Below, one piece after another: positions 34,172 through 41,965 of a DNA stretch of 64,000 nucleotides (position 1 is its first letter; each line of letters opens with the position of its first letter). Origin of the DNA: Hyphomonadaceae bacterium UBA1933 (GTDB lineage Bacteria; Pseudomonadota; Alphaproteobacteria; Caulobacterales; Aquidulcibacteraceae); the NCBI GenBank assembly GCA_002337085.1, contig DDFH01000006.1, positions 339,098-403,097 of the forward strand. Direction: 5' to 3'. The notes under the pieces were generated by a model. That model was not told the DNA's origin, did no database searches, and saw nothing but the letters and a program-made list of their open reading frames with translations. Position numbers and translations under genes: made by a program.

Positions 34172-34987
34172 CTATTCTTCGTCTGAAACGCTGGTTTCGT
34201 CACCAACTTCTATGCGCGGCTCTTCGTATTTCACATGCGATAGTTTTGCCAGTGCCGCTTTTTCCATGCGGTTGCGGGCAATGATGTTCAACGCCTCTAA
34301 AATTGTGCAGAAAATAATAACCGCATAAATATAGGTGCGTGAAATGTGGTGTCCCATACCGTCTGAAACCAAAATACCGCCGACAAATACCAAGAAGGCA
34401 AGGGCAAGCATTTTTGTGGTTGGGTGCTTTTCAACAAAATGTGAAACAATTGCGGTGGCATACATCATGATAACAACCGCAATTACAACCGCGCTTATCA
34501 TAATTGGTAAATGGTTGGTCATACCAACGGCGGTGATGATTGAATCAATAGCAAAGACAACGTCAACCACGGCAATTTGTGCCACCACCATGAAAAAGGC
34601 GCTTTTGCCAGTGTTATTTTCGGCCTTTTCATGCTCCTCTTCGGGGTTTAGCATTTCCCAAATTTCAGCGCTGGCTTTGTAAATAAGGTATAGACCACCA
34701 CCCAATAGAATTAGGTCGCGTTTTGAAAAGCCGTGTCCCAAAATACTAAACCAAACATCGGTAAGGCCGGCAAGCCAGGTTAAAAGCGTTAAAAGCGCAA
34801 TCCGCAGAAACATTGCCAGAAATAGACCAATCTTACGCGCGGCGTCACGCGTCTCAATCGGTAGTTTTGAGGCCGCAATTGATACAAAGATCACATTGTC
34901 GATACCCAAAACAATTTCTAATGCCGTAAGGGTAAATAAAGAGACCCATCCCTCTACTGTATATACCCATGAGAAAAGCTCTGCCAA
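34172..34987 (-). CDS. TerC family integral membrane protein (second copy)
   Basis: 271 residues. It has the paired motifs ALEIVLGIDNVIFVSIAASKL and DVVFAIDSIITAVGMTNHLP, about seven helices, and an acidic cytosolic tail (ending ETSVSDEE). It is related to but clearly different from the copy at 20805, so this is an old duplication rather than a recent one. Likely role: metal or tellurite-related membrane transport. Stands alone with its own 145-bp upstream gap. Confidence 0.9.
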   Translation of the reverse strand: MAELFSWVYTVEGWVSLFTLTALEIVLGIDNVIFVSIAASKLPIETRDAARKIGLFLAMFLRIALLTLLTWLAGLTDVWFSILGHGFSKRDLILLGGGLYLIYKASAEIWEMLNPEEEHEKAENNTGKSAFFMVVAQIAVVDVVFAIDSIITAVGMTNHLPIMISAVVIAVVIMMYATAIVSHFVEKHPTTKMLALAFLVFVGGILVSDGMGHHISRTYIYAVIIFCTILEALNIIARNRMEKAALAKLSHVKYEEPRIEVGDETSVSDEE

Positions 34988-35132
34988 TTTCTGCCCCGAT
35001 AAATTTCGCTATTTTTTTAATTTTTTGCGACTTAGTTGTTGAAATAATTATGTTGTTGATTTGCAGCTTTTGAAAGAAAATGTCAAATGATGCACGGCAA
35101 AATCTGTCAAAACTATACCAAAGATGGGTTTT

Positions 35133-35918
35133 TTATTCGCCACTAAAGCTGACCTTTCGTTTTTCACGAAATGCCTTGACCCCTTCGACAAAGTCTTTGG
35201 TGCGCGATGCCGCGCATTGATAGTGACGCTCTGCCTGAAGGTGTTCAAAAAAGCCGTTATCAAGCGCATCCCAAGCAATTTTCCTAATATATCCCAATGA
35301 TTTTGTTGGCCCATTTGCAATTTCATGGGCAATTTCATTCACATGCTTATCAAAATCATGCTTGCGGTAAACCCGTGTGAAAAGACCATTATCAAGCGCC
35401 TCTTTCGCGCCGACTTTATGCCCCATAAGCATCATTTCCATTGCCCGCACCCGACCAATTGCCCGTGCCAAAAGATATGCAGAACCACCATCGGGAACCA
35501 ACGCAATATTTTTAAATGACTGCATAATATAGGTATCATCACGGGCAAGGATTAAATCACCCATTAACGCCACCGAACAACCAATACCCACAACCGCGCC
35601 TTTTAATGCAGTGATAATTGGCGTATCCATATTTCTTAATTGCTCAATCACTGGATTATAAGTGGTTTCAAGGATAAGCCCTAAATCACGATTATCATCT
35701 TCAAGGTCAAAGCCAGTATCAAGTAAATTTGCACCAGAGCAGAAGTTTTCTCCCTCTGATGAAATAACTACCACCCTTGCCATATTATCGGCATCTATCA
35801 ATGCATCCAACAGCTCATTCGCCATGTTTTGCGATATAGCATTGAAGTTTTTGGGGCTGTTTAGATTTATGCGCGCAATATCATCTTCGACTTTGTAGGT
35901 AATTTCACTATAAACCAT
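35133..35918 (-). CDS. Enoyl-CoA hydratase/isomerase family protein
   Basis: 261 residues from ATG 35918, with AGAGA before it; a frame extension to 35945 lacks a site. Crotonase-fold marks: INLNSPKNFNAISQNMANEL, VISSEGENFCSGANL (oxyanion hole), ITALKGAVVGIGCSVALMGD, FKNIALVPDGGSAYLLARAI (acidic Asp rather than the second catalytic Glu) and GLFTRVY. The substrate is a CoA thioester, probably in fatty-acid or aromatic (PaaG/isomerase-like) degradation. No beta-oxidation partner is near. Confidence 0.88.
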   Translation of the reverse strand: MVYSEITYKVEDDIARINLNSPKNFNAISQNMANELLDALIDADNMARVVVISSEGENFCSGANLLDTGFDLEDDNRDLGLILETTYNPVIEQLRNMDTPIITALKGAVVGIGCSVALMGDLILARDDTYIMQSFKNIALVPDGGSAYLLARAIGRVRAMEMMLMGHKVGAKEALDNGLFTRVYRKHDFDKHVNEIAHEIANGPTKSLGYIRKIAWDALDNGFFEHLQAERHYQCAASRTKDFVEGVKAFREKRKVSFSGE

Positions 35919-36036
35919 TTTTATCTCTTTTATTTTGCCGTGCATTTTTAATGTGCGCCGTTATAATTGTCACCAAGAAAAATAGGAAATAACACCTTTA
36001 CGGGTTAGTTTATATCATTGTAGATATTATATAAAT

Positions 36037-36088
36037 TTGTCTGGTCGCACCAGACTATGGCTAAAACAGCGCGTATAATAAGCAGGCT
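36037..36088 (+). repeat. Partial duplication of the ssrA 5' region (upstream copy)
   Basis: These 52 nt match 36254-36305 with five substitutions and no gaps. They include the hairpin GTCTGG/CCAGAC and the segment TATAATAAGCAGGCT. The match stops just before the T arm, so this copy lacks the amino-acid acceptor. It lies 217 bp upstream of the intact copy in the same orientation. Confidence 0.92.
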
Positions 36089-36149
36089 AATTGGTCAAAT
36101 TTCCACCTTCCTCGCTTTGCTCGTCACTCAGAAATTTGGATAATTACGA

Positions 36150-36197
36150 AAATAAAACCCAAAAAACGTGGTTTCCGGTTTTTATTTGCATTTTTTC
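36150..36197 (+). terminator. Terminator-like hairpin between the two ssrA-region copies
   Basis: AAATAAAACC (36150-36159) pairs with GGTTTTTATTT (36177-36187) with one bulge, followed by GCATTTTTT. If the upstream copy is transcribed this would end it as a short RNA of about 100-150 nt. Confidence 0.4.
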
Positions 36198-36253
36198 TGA
36201 ATGATTTTCATTATTGGTACTTTAATTCTTAAGCTTACTTACTTATACTAACA

Positions 36254-36584
36254 TTGTCTGGTCGCACCAGACTATGGCGATAAACGCGCATATAATAAGC
36301 AGGCTGGACCGGGGTGCGATTCCCCGCGGCTCCACCATTTTCCCAAATGCCACCTTCGGCACGCGGTGTTTTATGGGGCCGATATAGGATCGACAGATGT
36401 CTAAAAATGTTGCTTTTGCCCGCATGGGTTACGTTAAAAGCCCGTTTTTACAAATGCAAACGATAATTTTGCACAGGATTATGCTTTGGCTGCGTAAGCA
36501 GTTACGGTTAAATCCGACTAAGCCCTGACACTACGCGTCTCAGGCGGGGTTTGGTGGTTTTCCTGGCAACAGAAAAAACCACTA
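36254..36584 (+). ncRNA. ssrA: Two-piece (circularly permuted) tmRNA
   Basis: Rescues stalled ribosomes by trans-translation. The acceptor piece comes first: T arm CGGGG-TGCGATT-CCCCG (36310-36326), acceptor strand CGGCTCC (36327-36333), discriminator A and encoded CCA at 36335-36337. After a 37-nt intervening segment the coding piece starts with GGGGCCG (36375), which pairs with CGGCTCC and gives a G-U at the third pair, the alanine identity element. The tag frame runs 36456-36497: GCA-AAC-GAT...GCT-GCG-TAA, encoding ANDNFAQDYALAA. A 3' hairpin GTGGTTTT/AAAACCAC (36554-36582) closes the coding piece. The exact 5' end of the acceptor piece is uncertain; I include the duplicated 52 nt. This gene order is the alphaproteobacterial type. 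Confidence 0.93.
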
Positions 36585-36593
36585 CTTAATTAA

Positions 36594-36614
36594 AAAATTT
36601 GCGCGGCAAATTTT
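36594..36614 (+). terminator. Probable terminator after ssrA
   Basis: AAAATTTGC (36594-36602) / GCAAATTTT (36606-36614), GCG loop, perfect 9 bp. The following GCTCTTCGTTTTT is only partly T-rich, so termination may be imperfect. It also lies downstream of the minus-strand promoter region of nothing else. Confidence 0.5.
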
Positions 36615-36726
36615 GCTCTTCGTTTTTACGGAAAACCGCTTCACACTTTTCCTAACTCATCGCGGTTATTGCCTTTATTGCATTTTTACTCAATAATAAG
36701 AAATGGCTACGATTTTTATAAAGAGC

Positions 36727-38052
36727 CTATTTTTCATTGAATTTACTAATTGCGGCTTCAAGAACTGTATCTTTATCGAAGTCTTTTTCATCAATAACAT
36801 GGTTTTCGAATGTTACGTCAGGTAATACTCCGTTGCCTTCTAGGCGTCCATATCCTACTATTTTTACTTCGCAAACCGGTATGCTTTGGGTGTAATACGG
36901 CTCTAGTTGAAGTTTAATCGAGTTTAAAACAAGACCACTTGAACGACTTCCCATAACGATTGCTTGTTTTTGCTTTTGTAAAACCGCTGCAAACATTTCT
37001 GCTGCGCTAGAAGTTCTTGGCCCAATCAAAATAATAAGTTTATTATTGTATTTAAAATCAGTGTGCCTTGCTTTTACGTATTTAGCATCTTTCCTACACG
37101 CATTTTCATATAAAACAGTGTCATCTCTAACGAAATATGACAATAGCTCATTAAGATTATTACCTTTCCCGCCTACATTATTTCTTAAATCTATAATTAG
37201 CTTTGCATCGTCTTTATTTACTGACGACATGATTTTTGACGCTAATTTATCAATTACAAAATTATCAAAACGGATATATTTTATTCCGTTTCCTTTGTCG
37301 GAAACCAGTATTTCTTCATTTTGTATATTGTTCTTTATTTCCAATTTAATAGGTATAGCATCTTTTCCAAATAGTGCTTTGTAGTCATGTGGTTCTTGTT
37401 GGGCGTGTATTTTTGTGAGGAAATCTTTTGGAAGCTCGCTAAGAGTAAGCGGGATTAGTTTTCCAGAATAGAAAGATACTTTGTTTTCTTTGTCATTGTG
37501 TTTATCGTTCAATAATAAAACATGTCCTGGGCGAATACCCAAATTATAGGCATCAGAGCCATTAATAACATTACCGATTATAAAAACATTTCCATCAATC
37601 ATTGGCTTTGCATAAATGCTTGCGCCTTTTACAGGTTTGTATTCAGGCGGTTTTGCAAGTCTATTAATTTTTTGAGTTGCAACCTGTGCCATCGTGTCGA
37701 GAAAGATTGGATCATTATTTGCGTCCGGTATTTTTGCCGGCAAAATTTTGTTATGTGATGAACCCAATTTATCTGCATCTTCTTGCATCAATGCCCCTAG
37801 TTTTATAAGATTGGTGGCTGCTGCTGCTTTTTTATGACCTTCAATGCAAGTTGCCTTCCAATTTACGCCACCAAAAGAGGCATCGTAATAATGTTCATTT
37901 ATATTACTGCAAAATTGGTCATATATTTTCGTGAAAACTTGTGATTTTTGCTCAAGTGGGGCGTGTTCAATATCCTGTGCTTGGGAAATATTTGGCGATA
38001 TGCAGTAAAAATAAACCAACAAAAATTTGGATAAAAATCTCAATTTATTCAT
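36727..38052 (-). CDS. S41 family peptidase-like exported protein (copy A)
   Basis: 441 residues. Signal peptide (LSKFLLVYFYCISPNISQAQ), a helical front region with FCSNINEHYYDASFGGVNW, then an S41/tail-specific protease domain: KLIIDLRNNVGGKGNNLNEL and the serine loop LIGPRTSSAAEMFAAVLQKQ. The Lys of CtpA-type enzymes (FGKG) is not found; the equivalent region reads MGSRSSGLVL, as in Ser/His-type (IRBP/tricorn-like) S41 proteins. No PDZ consensus is sure. It is periplasmic and paralogous to the gene at 40503. Confidence 0.82.
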   Translation of the reverse strand: MNKLRFLSKFLLVYFYCISPNISQAQDIEHAPLEQKSQVFTKIYDQFCSNINEHYYDASFGGVNWKATCIEGHKKAAAATNLIKLGALMQEDADKLGSSHNKILPAKIPDANNDPIFLDTMAQVATQKINRLAKPPEYKPVKGASIYAKPMIDGNVFIIGNVINGSDAYNLGIRPGHVLLLNDKHNDKENKVSFYSGKLIPLTLSELPKDFLTKIHAQQEPHDYKALFGKDAIPIKLEIKNNIQNEEILVSDKGNGIKYIRFDNFVIDKLASKIMSSVNKDDAKLIIDLRNNVGGKGNNLNELLSYFVRDDTVLYENACRKDAKYVKARHTDFKYNNKLIILIGPRTSSAAEMFAAVLQKQKQAIVMGSRSSGLVLNSIKLQLEPYYTQSIPVCEVKIVGYGRLEGNGVLPDVTFENHVIDEKDFDKDTVLEAAISKFNEK

Positions 38053-38156
38053 ACTATTGCCCCGCAGACGATATATTGAGATATAATATTTGCATCATAA
38101 AATTCCCGCGTCAATTGTAATTATATTAAATTCCCGAAATATTACTCTTGCAAAAT

Positions 38157-38191
38157 ATATCATATGATATTATATAAGACCTATCATATAG
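38157..38191 (+). promoter_or_regulatory. Palindromic operator upstream of padR
   Basis: Perfect 14-bp palindrome ATATCATATGATAT (38157-38170) and a second, CTATCATATAG (38181-38191); both share TATCATAT. They fit the short dyads bound by PadR/YqjI regulators and sit 40-50 bp before the padR start, so self-regulation is likely. Confidence 0.6.
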
Positions 38192-38208
38192 AAAAAAGGA
38201 ATAAAAAT

Positions 38209-38907
38209 ATGAGATTTGGAAAAAAATTTGGATTTGGTCGCTGTGATGAAGATGATGGTTTTGGCCATCATCACAGATTTGCTTTTGGCGGACGGGGTCG
38301 TGGTCGCGGAATGTTTGGTGAAGGCGGCCCGTTTGGACAAGGCTTCGGTCGTGGTTTTGGTGGCCCAGACATGGGGCGGATGCGTGGAAAGCTTCTAAGT
38401 TCGGAAGAAGTGCATCTTATAATTCTTGAGCTAATGAGCGAAACCGAAATCTATGGCTATGAAATTATGAAAGCGATTGAGGCCATGACATCCGGCGTTT
38501 ACACCCCATCACCTGGCATGATTTACCCGCTTTTAAATTACATAACCGAATTAGGTCATGCAACATCAGAAGCAGATGGCAATCGCAAACGCTTTAAAAT
38601 TACCGCAGAAGGTAGGCAATTCCTTGATGAAAATCGTGAACAGCTTGCAACAATATTGGAGAAAGTCAAAAAATTCTCTGAACGTTTTGCAACCATGAAC
38701 AGCCGTTTTAATGAGGATGAATCAGCAGAAGAGGCATGGGGTCGTGAAGATGGCGGGCGGCACAATTTTGATATGCGCCGTGAATTTCACGAAATACGCC
38801 ATCAATTGCGCAAAGCATTATTTTCAAAACGTATGGCCTCTAATGAAGAGAAAAAGCGCGTCATTGAAATTTTACGCCGCGCAATTGATGAAATAACAGG
38901 CGAATAA
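38209..38907 (+). CDS. PadR family regulator, YqjI-like
   Basis: 232 residues from ATG 38209 (AAAGGA upstream); a start at 38164 would begin inside the operator. The first 60 residues are a low-complexity Gly/His/Arg region (FGFGRCDEDDGFGHHHRFAF, then GRGRGRG), followed by the PadR winged helix (LIILELMSETEIYGYEIMKA, GVYTPSPGMIYPLLNYITEL, FKITAEGRQFL) and a helical dimerisation tail. This layout matches E. coli YqjI, a nickel- and iron-sensitive repressor of the ferric reductase YqjH. Here the reductase gene follows directly. Metal binding is inferred from the His-rich leader only. Confidence 0.87.
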   Translation: MRFGKKFGFGRCDEDDGFGHHHRFAFGGRGRGRGMFGEGGPFGQGFGRGFGGPDMGRMRGKLLSSEEVHLIILELMSETEIYGYEIMKAIEAMTSGVYTPSPGMIYPLLNYITELGHATSEADGNRKRFKITAEGRQFLDENREQLATILEKVKKFSERFATMNSRFNEDESAEEAWGREDGGRHNFDMRREFHEIRHQLRKALFSKRMASNEEKKRVIEILRRAIDEITGE

Positions 38908-38908
38908 A

Positions 38909-39646
38909 ATGAGCATTTTTATAAATCGCATTCGACACGACATTAAAAAACGCACGTTGACGGTTCGTGAAAATCAAATGCTGACGCCTAATATGCGTCG
39001 TGTGGTGCTGTCGGGTGGTGATTTGGCAAATTTTGTTTCAATATCACCCGATGATCACATAAAATTATTTTTCAAAACTGAAAATGGTTTTGAATTGCGT
39101 GATTATACGCCGCGCGCATTCAACAAAGAAACCCAAGAATTGGTGATTGATTTCGCGCTTCACGAAAATGGAATCGCAACCGATTGGGTGCGTAATGCAA
39201 AATCTGGCGATACTATTGAAATTGGCGGGCCGCGCGGTTCGCTAATTATTGAAGGTGCGGAGTGGTGGGTTTTGATTGGCGACGAAACCGCCATTCCCGC
39301 CATTGCTCGCCGCCTCGAAGAATTGCCAAAAGGCACGAATGTTACCGCAATTATCGCAGTAACCAACCCCGATGAACGGCAAGAGTTTAAAACCAATGCC
39401 AATTTAAAACTAAAATGGACTATCCGCCCCGAAAGTGAAAAGACAAATCCAGATGAATTACTATTTGCCCTTGAAAATACAAATTTTCCTGAAGGCGAAG
39501 GTTATGTATGGGTTGCGTGTGAAGCCCATGTTACACGTAAAATTCGTGAATATCTTTTAACCACGCGCAACCACCCGCCCAAAAACCTAAAAGCCAGTGG
39601 TTATTGGGTTAAAGGGCAAATGGGTGCGCATGAAAAATTTGAATAA
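38909..39646 (+). CDS. Siderophore-interacting protein / ferric reductase (YqjH-like)
   Basis: 245 residues with an FAD-binding_9 domain (MLTPNMRRVVLSGGDLANF, DDHIKLFF, LRDYTPRAF, IDFALHENG, GPRGSLII) and the SIP NADPH domain (WWVLIGDETAIPAIARRLEE, YVWVACEAHVTRKIREYL, ASGYWVKGQ). These enzymes reduce ferric siderophores to release iron. It starts 2 bp after the padR stop, so regulator and reductase share one transcript; in E. coli the pair is divergent. Its stop abuts the convergent decarboxylase-like gene. Confidence 0.92.
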   Translation: MSIFINRIRHDIKKRTLTVRENQMLTPNMRRVVLSGGDLANFVSISPDDHIKLFFKTENGFELRDYTPRAFNKETQELVIDFALHENGIATDWVRNAKSGDTIEIGGPRGSLIIEGAEWWVLIGDETAIPAIARRLEELPKGTNVTAIIAVTNPDERQEFKTNANLKLKWTIRPESEKTNPDELLFALENTNFPEGEGYVWVACEAHVTRKIREYLLTTRNHPPKNLKASGYWVKGQMGAHEKFE

Positions 39647-40048
39647 TTAGCCTAATTCGTCAAAAACTTCTTTTGCCGCAAAAATGGCGTTTAATGCTTT
39701 TGGAAAACCGCAATAAAGCGCCATTTGTATAAAAACCTCGATAATTTCTTGGCGTGTGATGCCGATATTAAGGCTGGCGGCAATATGGACTTTTAATTGC
39801 GGAATTGTCCCCAAGGCACAAAGTGCCGAAATAGTGGCAATTTCGCGGGCGCGTATTTCAAGCCCGCTTCGGGCATAAATTTCACCAAAGCCAAAACCAA
39901 TAACATATTGCGCCATATCGGGCGCAATATCTTTTAGGGCGTCAATAACCCTTTGCCCCTGTTCGCCATCAATTTTGGCAAGGTTTTCACACCCGATCGC
40001 AAAGCGTTGTTCAAGAGTTTGGTTGGGGTTTATGTTGGTTGTCATCAT
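39647..40048 (-). CDS. Carboxymuconolactone decarboxylase family protein
   Basis: 133 residues of the AhpD-like fold (RAREIATISALCALGTIPQL, HIAASLNIGITRQEIIEVFI, ALYCGFPKALNAI). The CxxC redox pair of AhpD is not present, so it is closer to gamma-carboxymuconolactone decarboxylase or a redox-neutral relative. Its start overlaps the end of merR by 38 nt, so the two are translationally coupled. Function probably set by the MerR inducer, perhaps an electrophile or aromatic compound. Confidence 0.85.
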   Translation of the reverse strand: MMTTNINPNQTLEQRFAIGCENLAKIDGEQGQRVIDALKDIAPDMAQYVIGFGFGEIYARSGLEIRAREIATISALCALGTIPQLKVHIAASLNIGITRQEIIEVFIQMALYCGFPKALNAIFAAKEVFDELG

Positions 40049-40406
40049 CTATATCCTTTTCAATTTGGCGATAGATGGTGATTTTGGTTTTTAGGGCGTT
40101 GATATTATCTTTTAGGCGCTTTTGCTCTTCCAATAATTCTTGCAAATGGTTTTCCAAAAGTTCGCGGCGCAATGCGGCGGTTTTATTGCCCATGGCGCGC
40201 AGCTTGGCATATTCAACTTGTTTCTTAAGCGGCATATCGGTTTCTTTAAGCCGCGCCAAAAAGCCAAGCCATTGCATAATTGCGGGGTCATAAACCCGAT
40301 GCCCGCCACCGTCCCGCAAGGGTTTTTCAAGCAAGCCAATCTTTTCATAGAAACGCAAAGTATCTATTGAAAGCCCGCATTTTTTCGATAATTCACCAAT
40401 TTTCAT
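40011..40406 (-). CDS. MerR family transcriptional regulator
   Basis: 131 residues from ATG 40406 (MKIGELSKKCGLS); the frame opens earlier at 40421. MerR winged helix: IDTLRFYEKIGLLEK, GGHRVYDPAIMQWLGFLARL, then a coiled coil (ELLENHLQELLEEQKRLKDN). The C-terminus has no clear Cys metal site; it resembles the YhdM/stress-type MerR branch. A promoter with MerR-type dyad lies upstream. It is cotranscribed with the decarboxylase-like gene. Confidence 0.88.
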   Translation of the reverse strand: MKIGELSKKCGLSIDTLRFYEKIGLLEKPLRDGGGHRVYDPAIMQWLGFLARLKETDMPLKKQVEYAKLRAMGNKTAALRRELLENHLQELLEEQKRLKDNINALKTKITIYRQIEKDIDDDNQHKPQPNS

Positions 40407-40415
40407 AATTACCCA

Positions 40416-40437
40416 TATCACGAAATCTATCGTGATA
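40416..40437. promoter_or_regulatory. Inverted repeat in merR leader
   Basis: TATCACGA (40416-40423) / TCGTGATA (40430-40437), perfect 8-bp arms, 6-nt gap, between the merR promoter and its start. Second operator or leader hairpin. Confidence 0.45.
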
Positions 40438-40441
40438 ATAT

Positions 40442-40472
40442 CATCTAAATGCTGGAGTATGCTCTAGGTCAA
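40442..40472 (-). promoter_or_regulatory. MerR-type promoter/operator for merR
   Basis: Minus strand: TTGACC (40472-40467), 19-bp spacer holding the dyad CTAGAGCA/TACTCCAG (40467-40452), then TAGATG (40447-40442). The over-long spacer with dyad is the hallmark of promoters twisted open by MerR proteins. Confidence 0.6.
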
Positions 40473-40502
40473 GGGTGTTTATTGGGTATGATGTTTTTTA
40501 TT

Positions 40503-41831
40503 TCATGGGGTTTTTGAAATTTCCTGAACGGCACGTTCAAGGATTTCATCACGCCCTTGTTTTATCCCTTCGAGAGTTGGGTGAACGATTATATCAGGTG
40601 CAACCCCAACCCCTTCGATAGGTTGTTTGTTGGCATCGAGATAATCCATAACTGCGATCTGTTGTTTACTACCGTCTGTCAAAATATAAGTTTTCGAATC
40701 TAAAAGACGTCCGCCAGTGGTTTCACCAATTACAAGTCCACGCTTTGTGTTTTTAATCGCGCTTGCCATAACTTCTGCACCGCTTGAAGAATTTGGTCCT
40801 GTAAGCACAATTATATTATTATTGTCTGGTTTTGAAAATATCGATGTTTTTATGGGGTAAGTATTTTTATTATTTTTTTTATAGCCAATAATAATATTTG
40901 ATTTCATCAAACTGTTTAAAAGCCTTTTGACATTATTTTCACGCCCGCCATGGTTATAGCGCATATCAAGTATGATATTTTTATCTGTTTCTTTTATAGC
41001 TTTTGCGGCTTGTTTGCTAATTTCATTATCCAGAAAACTATCAAATCTTAAATACAAAATATTATTTGGCAATTCACGCCGGAATAGACCATTTAATTCT
41101 GGGTATTGTTGTATGATAAATTTTACTTTTATGGCGCGTGTGCCAAATATCCCATATTTCCCGATATTATTATATTCTTGAATTGATATTGGCGTCCTAA
41201 CATCCGGTGAAAAATATTCTTTTGGAATTATGTAGCCATATTGAACTGGAATGTTTTTACCGTCTTTATTTTTCATAGGTGAGGCGATTTTACCGAAAAA
41301 CACCCAATTTTGTTTCAAATTATCTTTTGCTTCTGATTTAAAACCAGGAATTTCATAAATGAATTCGAAATTATGGTTTTTGATATTAGCTGTGGTCGTA
41401 TGAATTCCTGTTACATCTATGGCATCGCTAAATTCTGCTATCATGCGTTCAACATTTTTTGCCGCTTCATCACTTGATTTTGGTAATTCATGGGGCGAAT
41501 TTCTATCTACAAGAAGTATCTCATTATGTGACTTGCCGAGTTGCGACAATGCATTACGCATAGCAATATTTAAAATGAGCGGGTTCGGCGAATTTTGCGC
41601 ATCTTTTCGCCAATAGTTGCAAATTTTATTCCAATCATTCCCACCGAACGTTTGGTCGTAATAATGTTTGCGCATGTTTTGACAGAACTCATCATATAAT
41701 ATTAGATTTTGTTCTTGGTGAGTGGCTTTATAAAATTTATTTTGCTTAATTAAAAATGGAATAAATAAAGCTAGGAATACCATAATGGCTATTCCTGCTA
41801 AAGCTAAAATACCTTTTAAAAAAATCTTCAA
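40503..41831 (-). CDS. S41 family peptidase-like membrane-anchored protein (copy B)
   Basis: 442 residues. An N-terminal hydrophobic anchor (about residues 5-29), a front domain with YDEFCQNMRKHYYDQTFGGN that matches copy A's FCSNINEHYYDASFGG, then the S41 core: NIILDMRYNHGGRENNVKRL, IIVLTGPNSSSGAEVMASAI (Ser loop) and VIGETTGGRLLDSKTY. As in copy A there is no FGKG Lys; GETTGG takes that place. Same strand as copy A, the two flanking the padR/SIP/merR cluster. Substrate unknown. Confidence 0.82.
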   Translation of the reverse strand: MKIFLKGILALAGIAIMVFLALFIPFLIKQNKFYKATHQEQNLILYDEFCQNMRKHYYDQTFGGNDWNKICNYWRKDAQNSPNPLILNIAMRNALSQLGKSHNEILLVDRNSPHELPKSSDEAAKNVERMIAEFSDAIDVTGIHTTTANIKNHNFEFIYEIPGFKSEAKDNLKQNWVFFGKIASPMKNKDGKNIPVQYGYIIPKEYFSPDVRTPISIQEYNNIGKYGIFGTRAIKVKFIIQQYPELNGLFRRELPNNILYLRFDSFLDNEISKQAAKAIKETDKNIILDMRYNHGGRENNVKRLLNSLMKSNIIIGYKKNNKNTYPIKTSIFSKPDNNNIIVLTGPNSSSGAEVMASAIKNTKRGLVIGETTGGRLLDSKTYILTDGSKQQIAVMDYLDANKQPIEGVGVAPDIIVHPTLEGIKQGRDEILERAVQEISKTP

Positions 41832-41905
41832 TGTTCTCTACCGTCAATACGCATAACGCGAAGAATCTAAATATTCAACCTCTGTATATTGACTTGTTGC
41901 AAAGT

Positions 41906-41932
41906 AAAAGCCCAAGCATTGCTTGGGCTTTT
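41906..41932 (-). terminator. Strong hairpin terminator after ftsH
   Basis: AAAAGCCCAAGC (41906-41917) pairs perfectly with GCTTGGGCTTTT (41921-41932), 3-nt loop. It lies 34 bp past the ftsH stop and blocks read-through to the S41 gene. Confidence 0.85.
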
Positions 41933-41965
41933 GAATATTAAATTGTGACACTGGCGTGAGTTACA

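Noticed and set aside
35048..35338. 96-residue minus-strand frame overlapping the enoyl-CoA hydratase end
   Set aside because: It is out of frame with the hydratase, has no family features and no ribosome site; most of it is a shadow.
36291..36296. TATAAT as the ssrA promoter -10 element
   Set aside because: No fitting -35 at 16-18 bp in either copy, and TAAGCA is also part of conserved tmRNA sequence. Kept only as one reading of the duplication.
36301..36337. Stand-alone tRNA gene
   Set aside because: Only the T arm and the acceptor 3' strand are present; the matching 5' strand lies 38 nt downstream at GGGGCCG, so it is the tmRNA acceptor piece.
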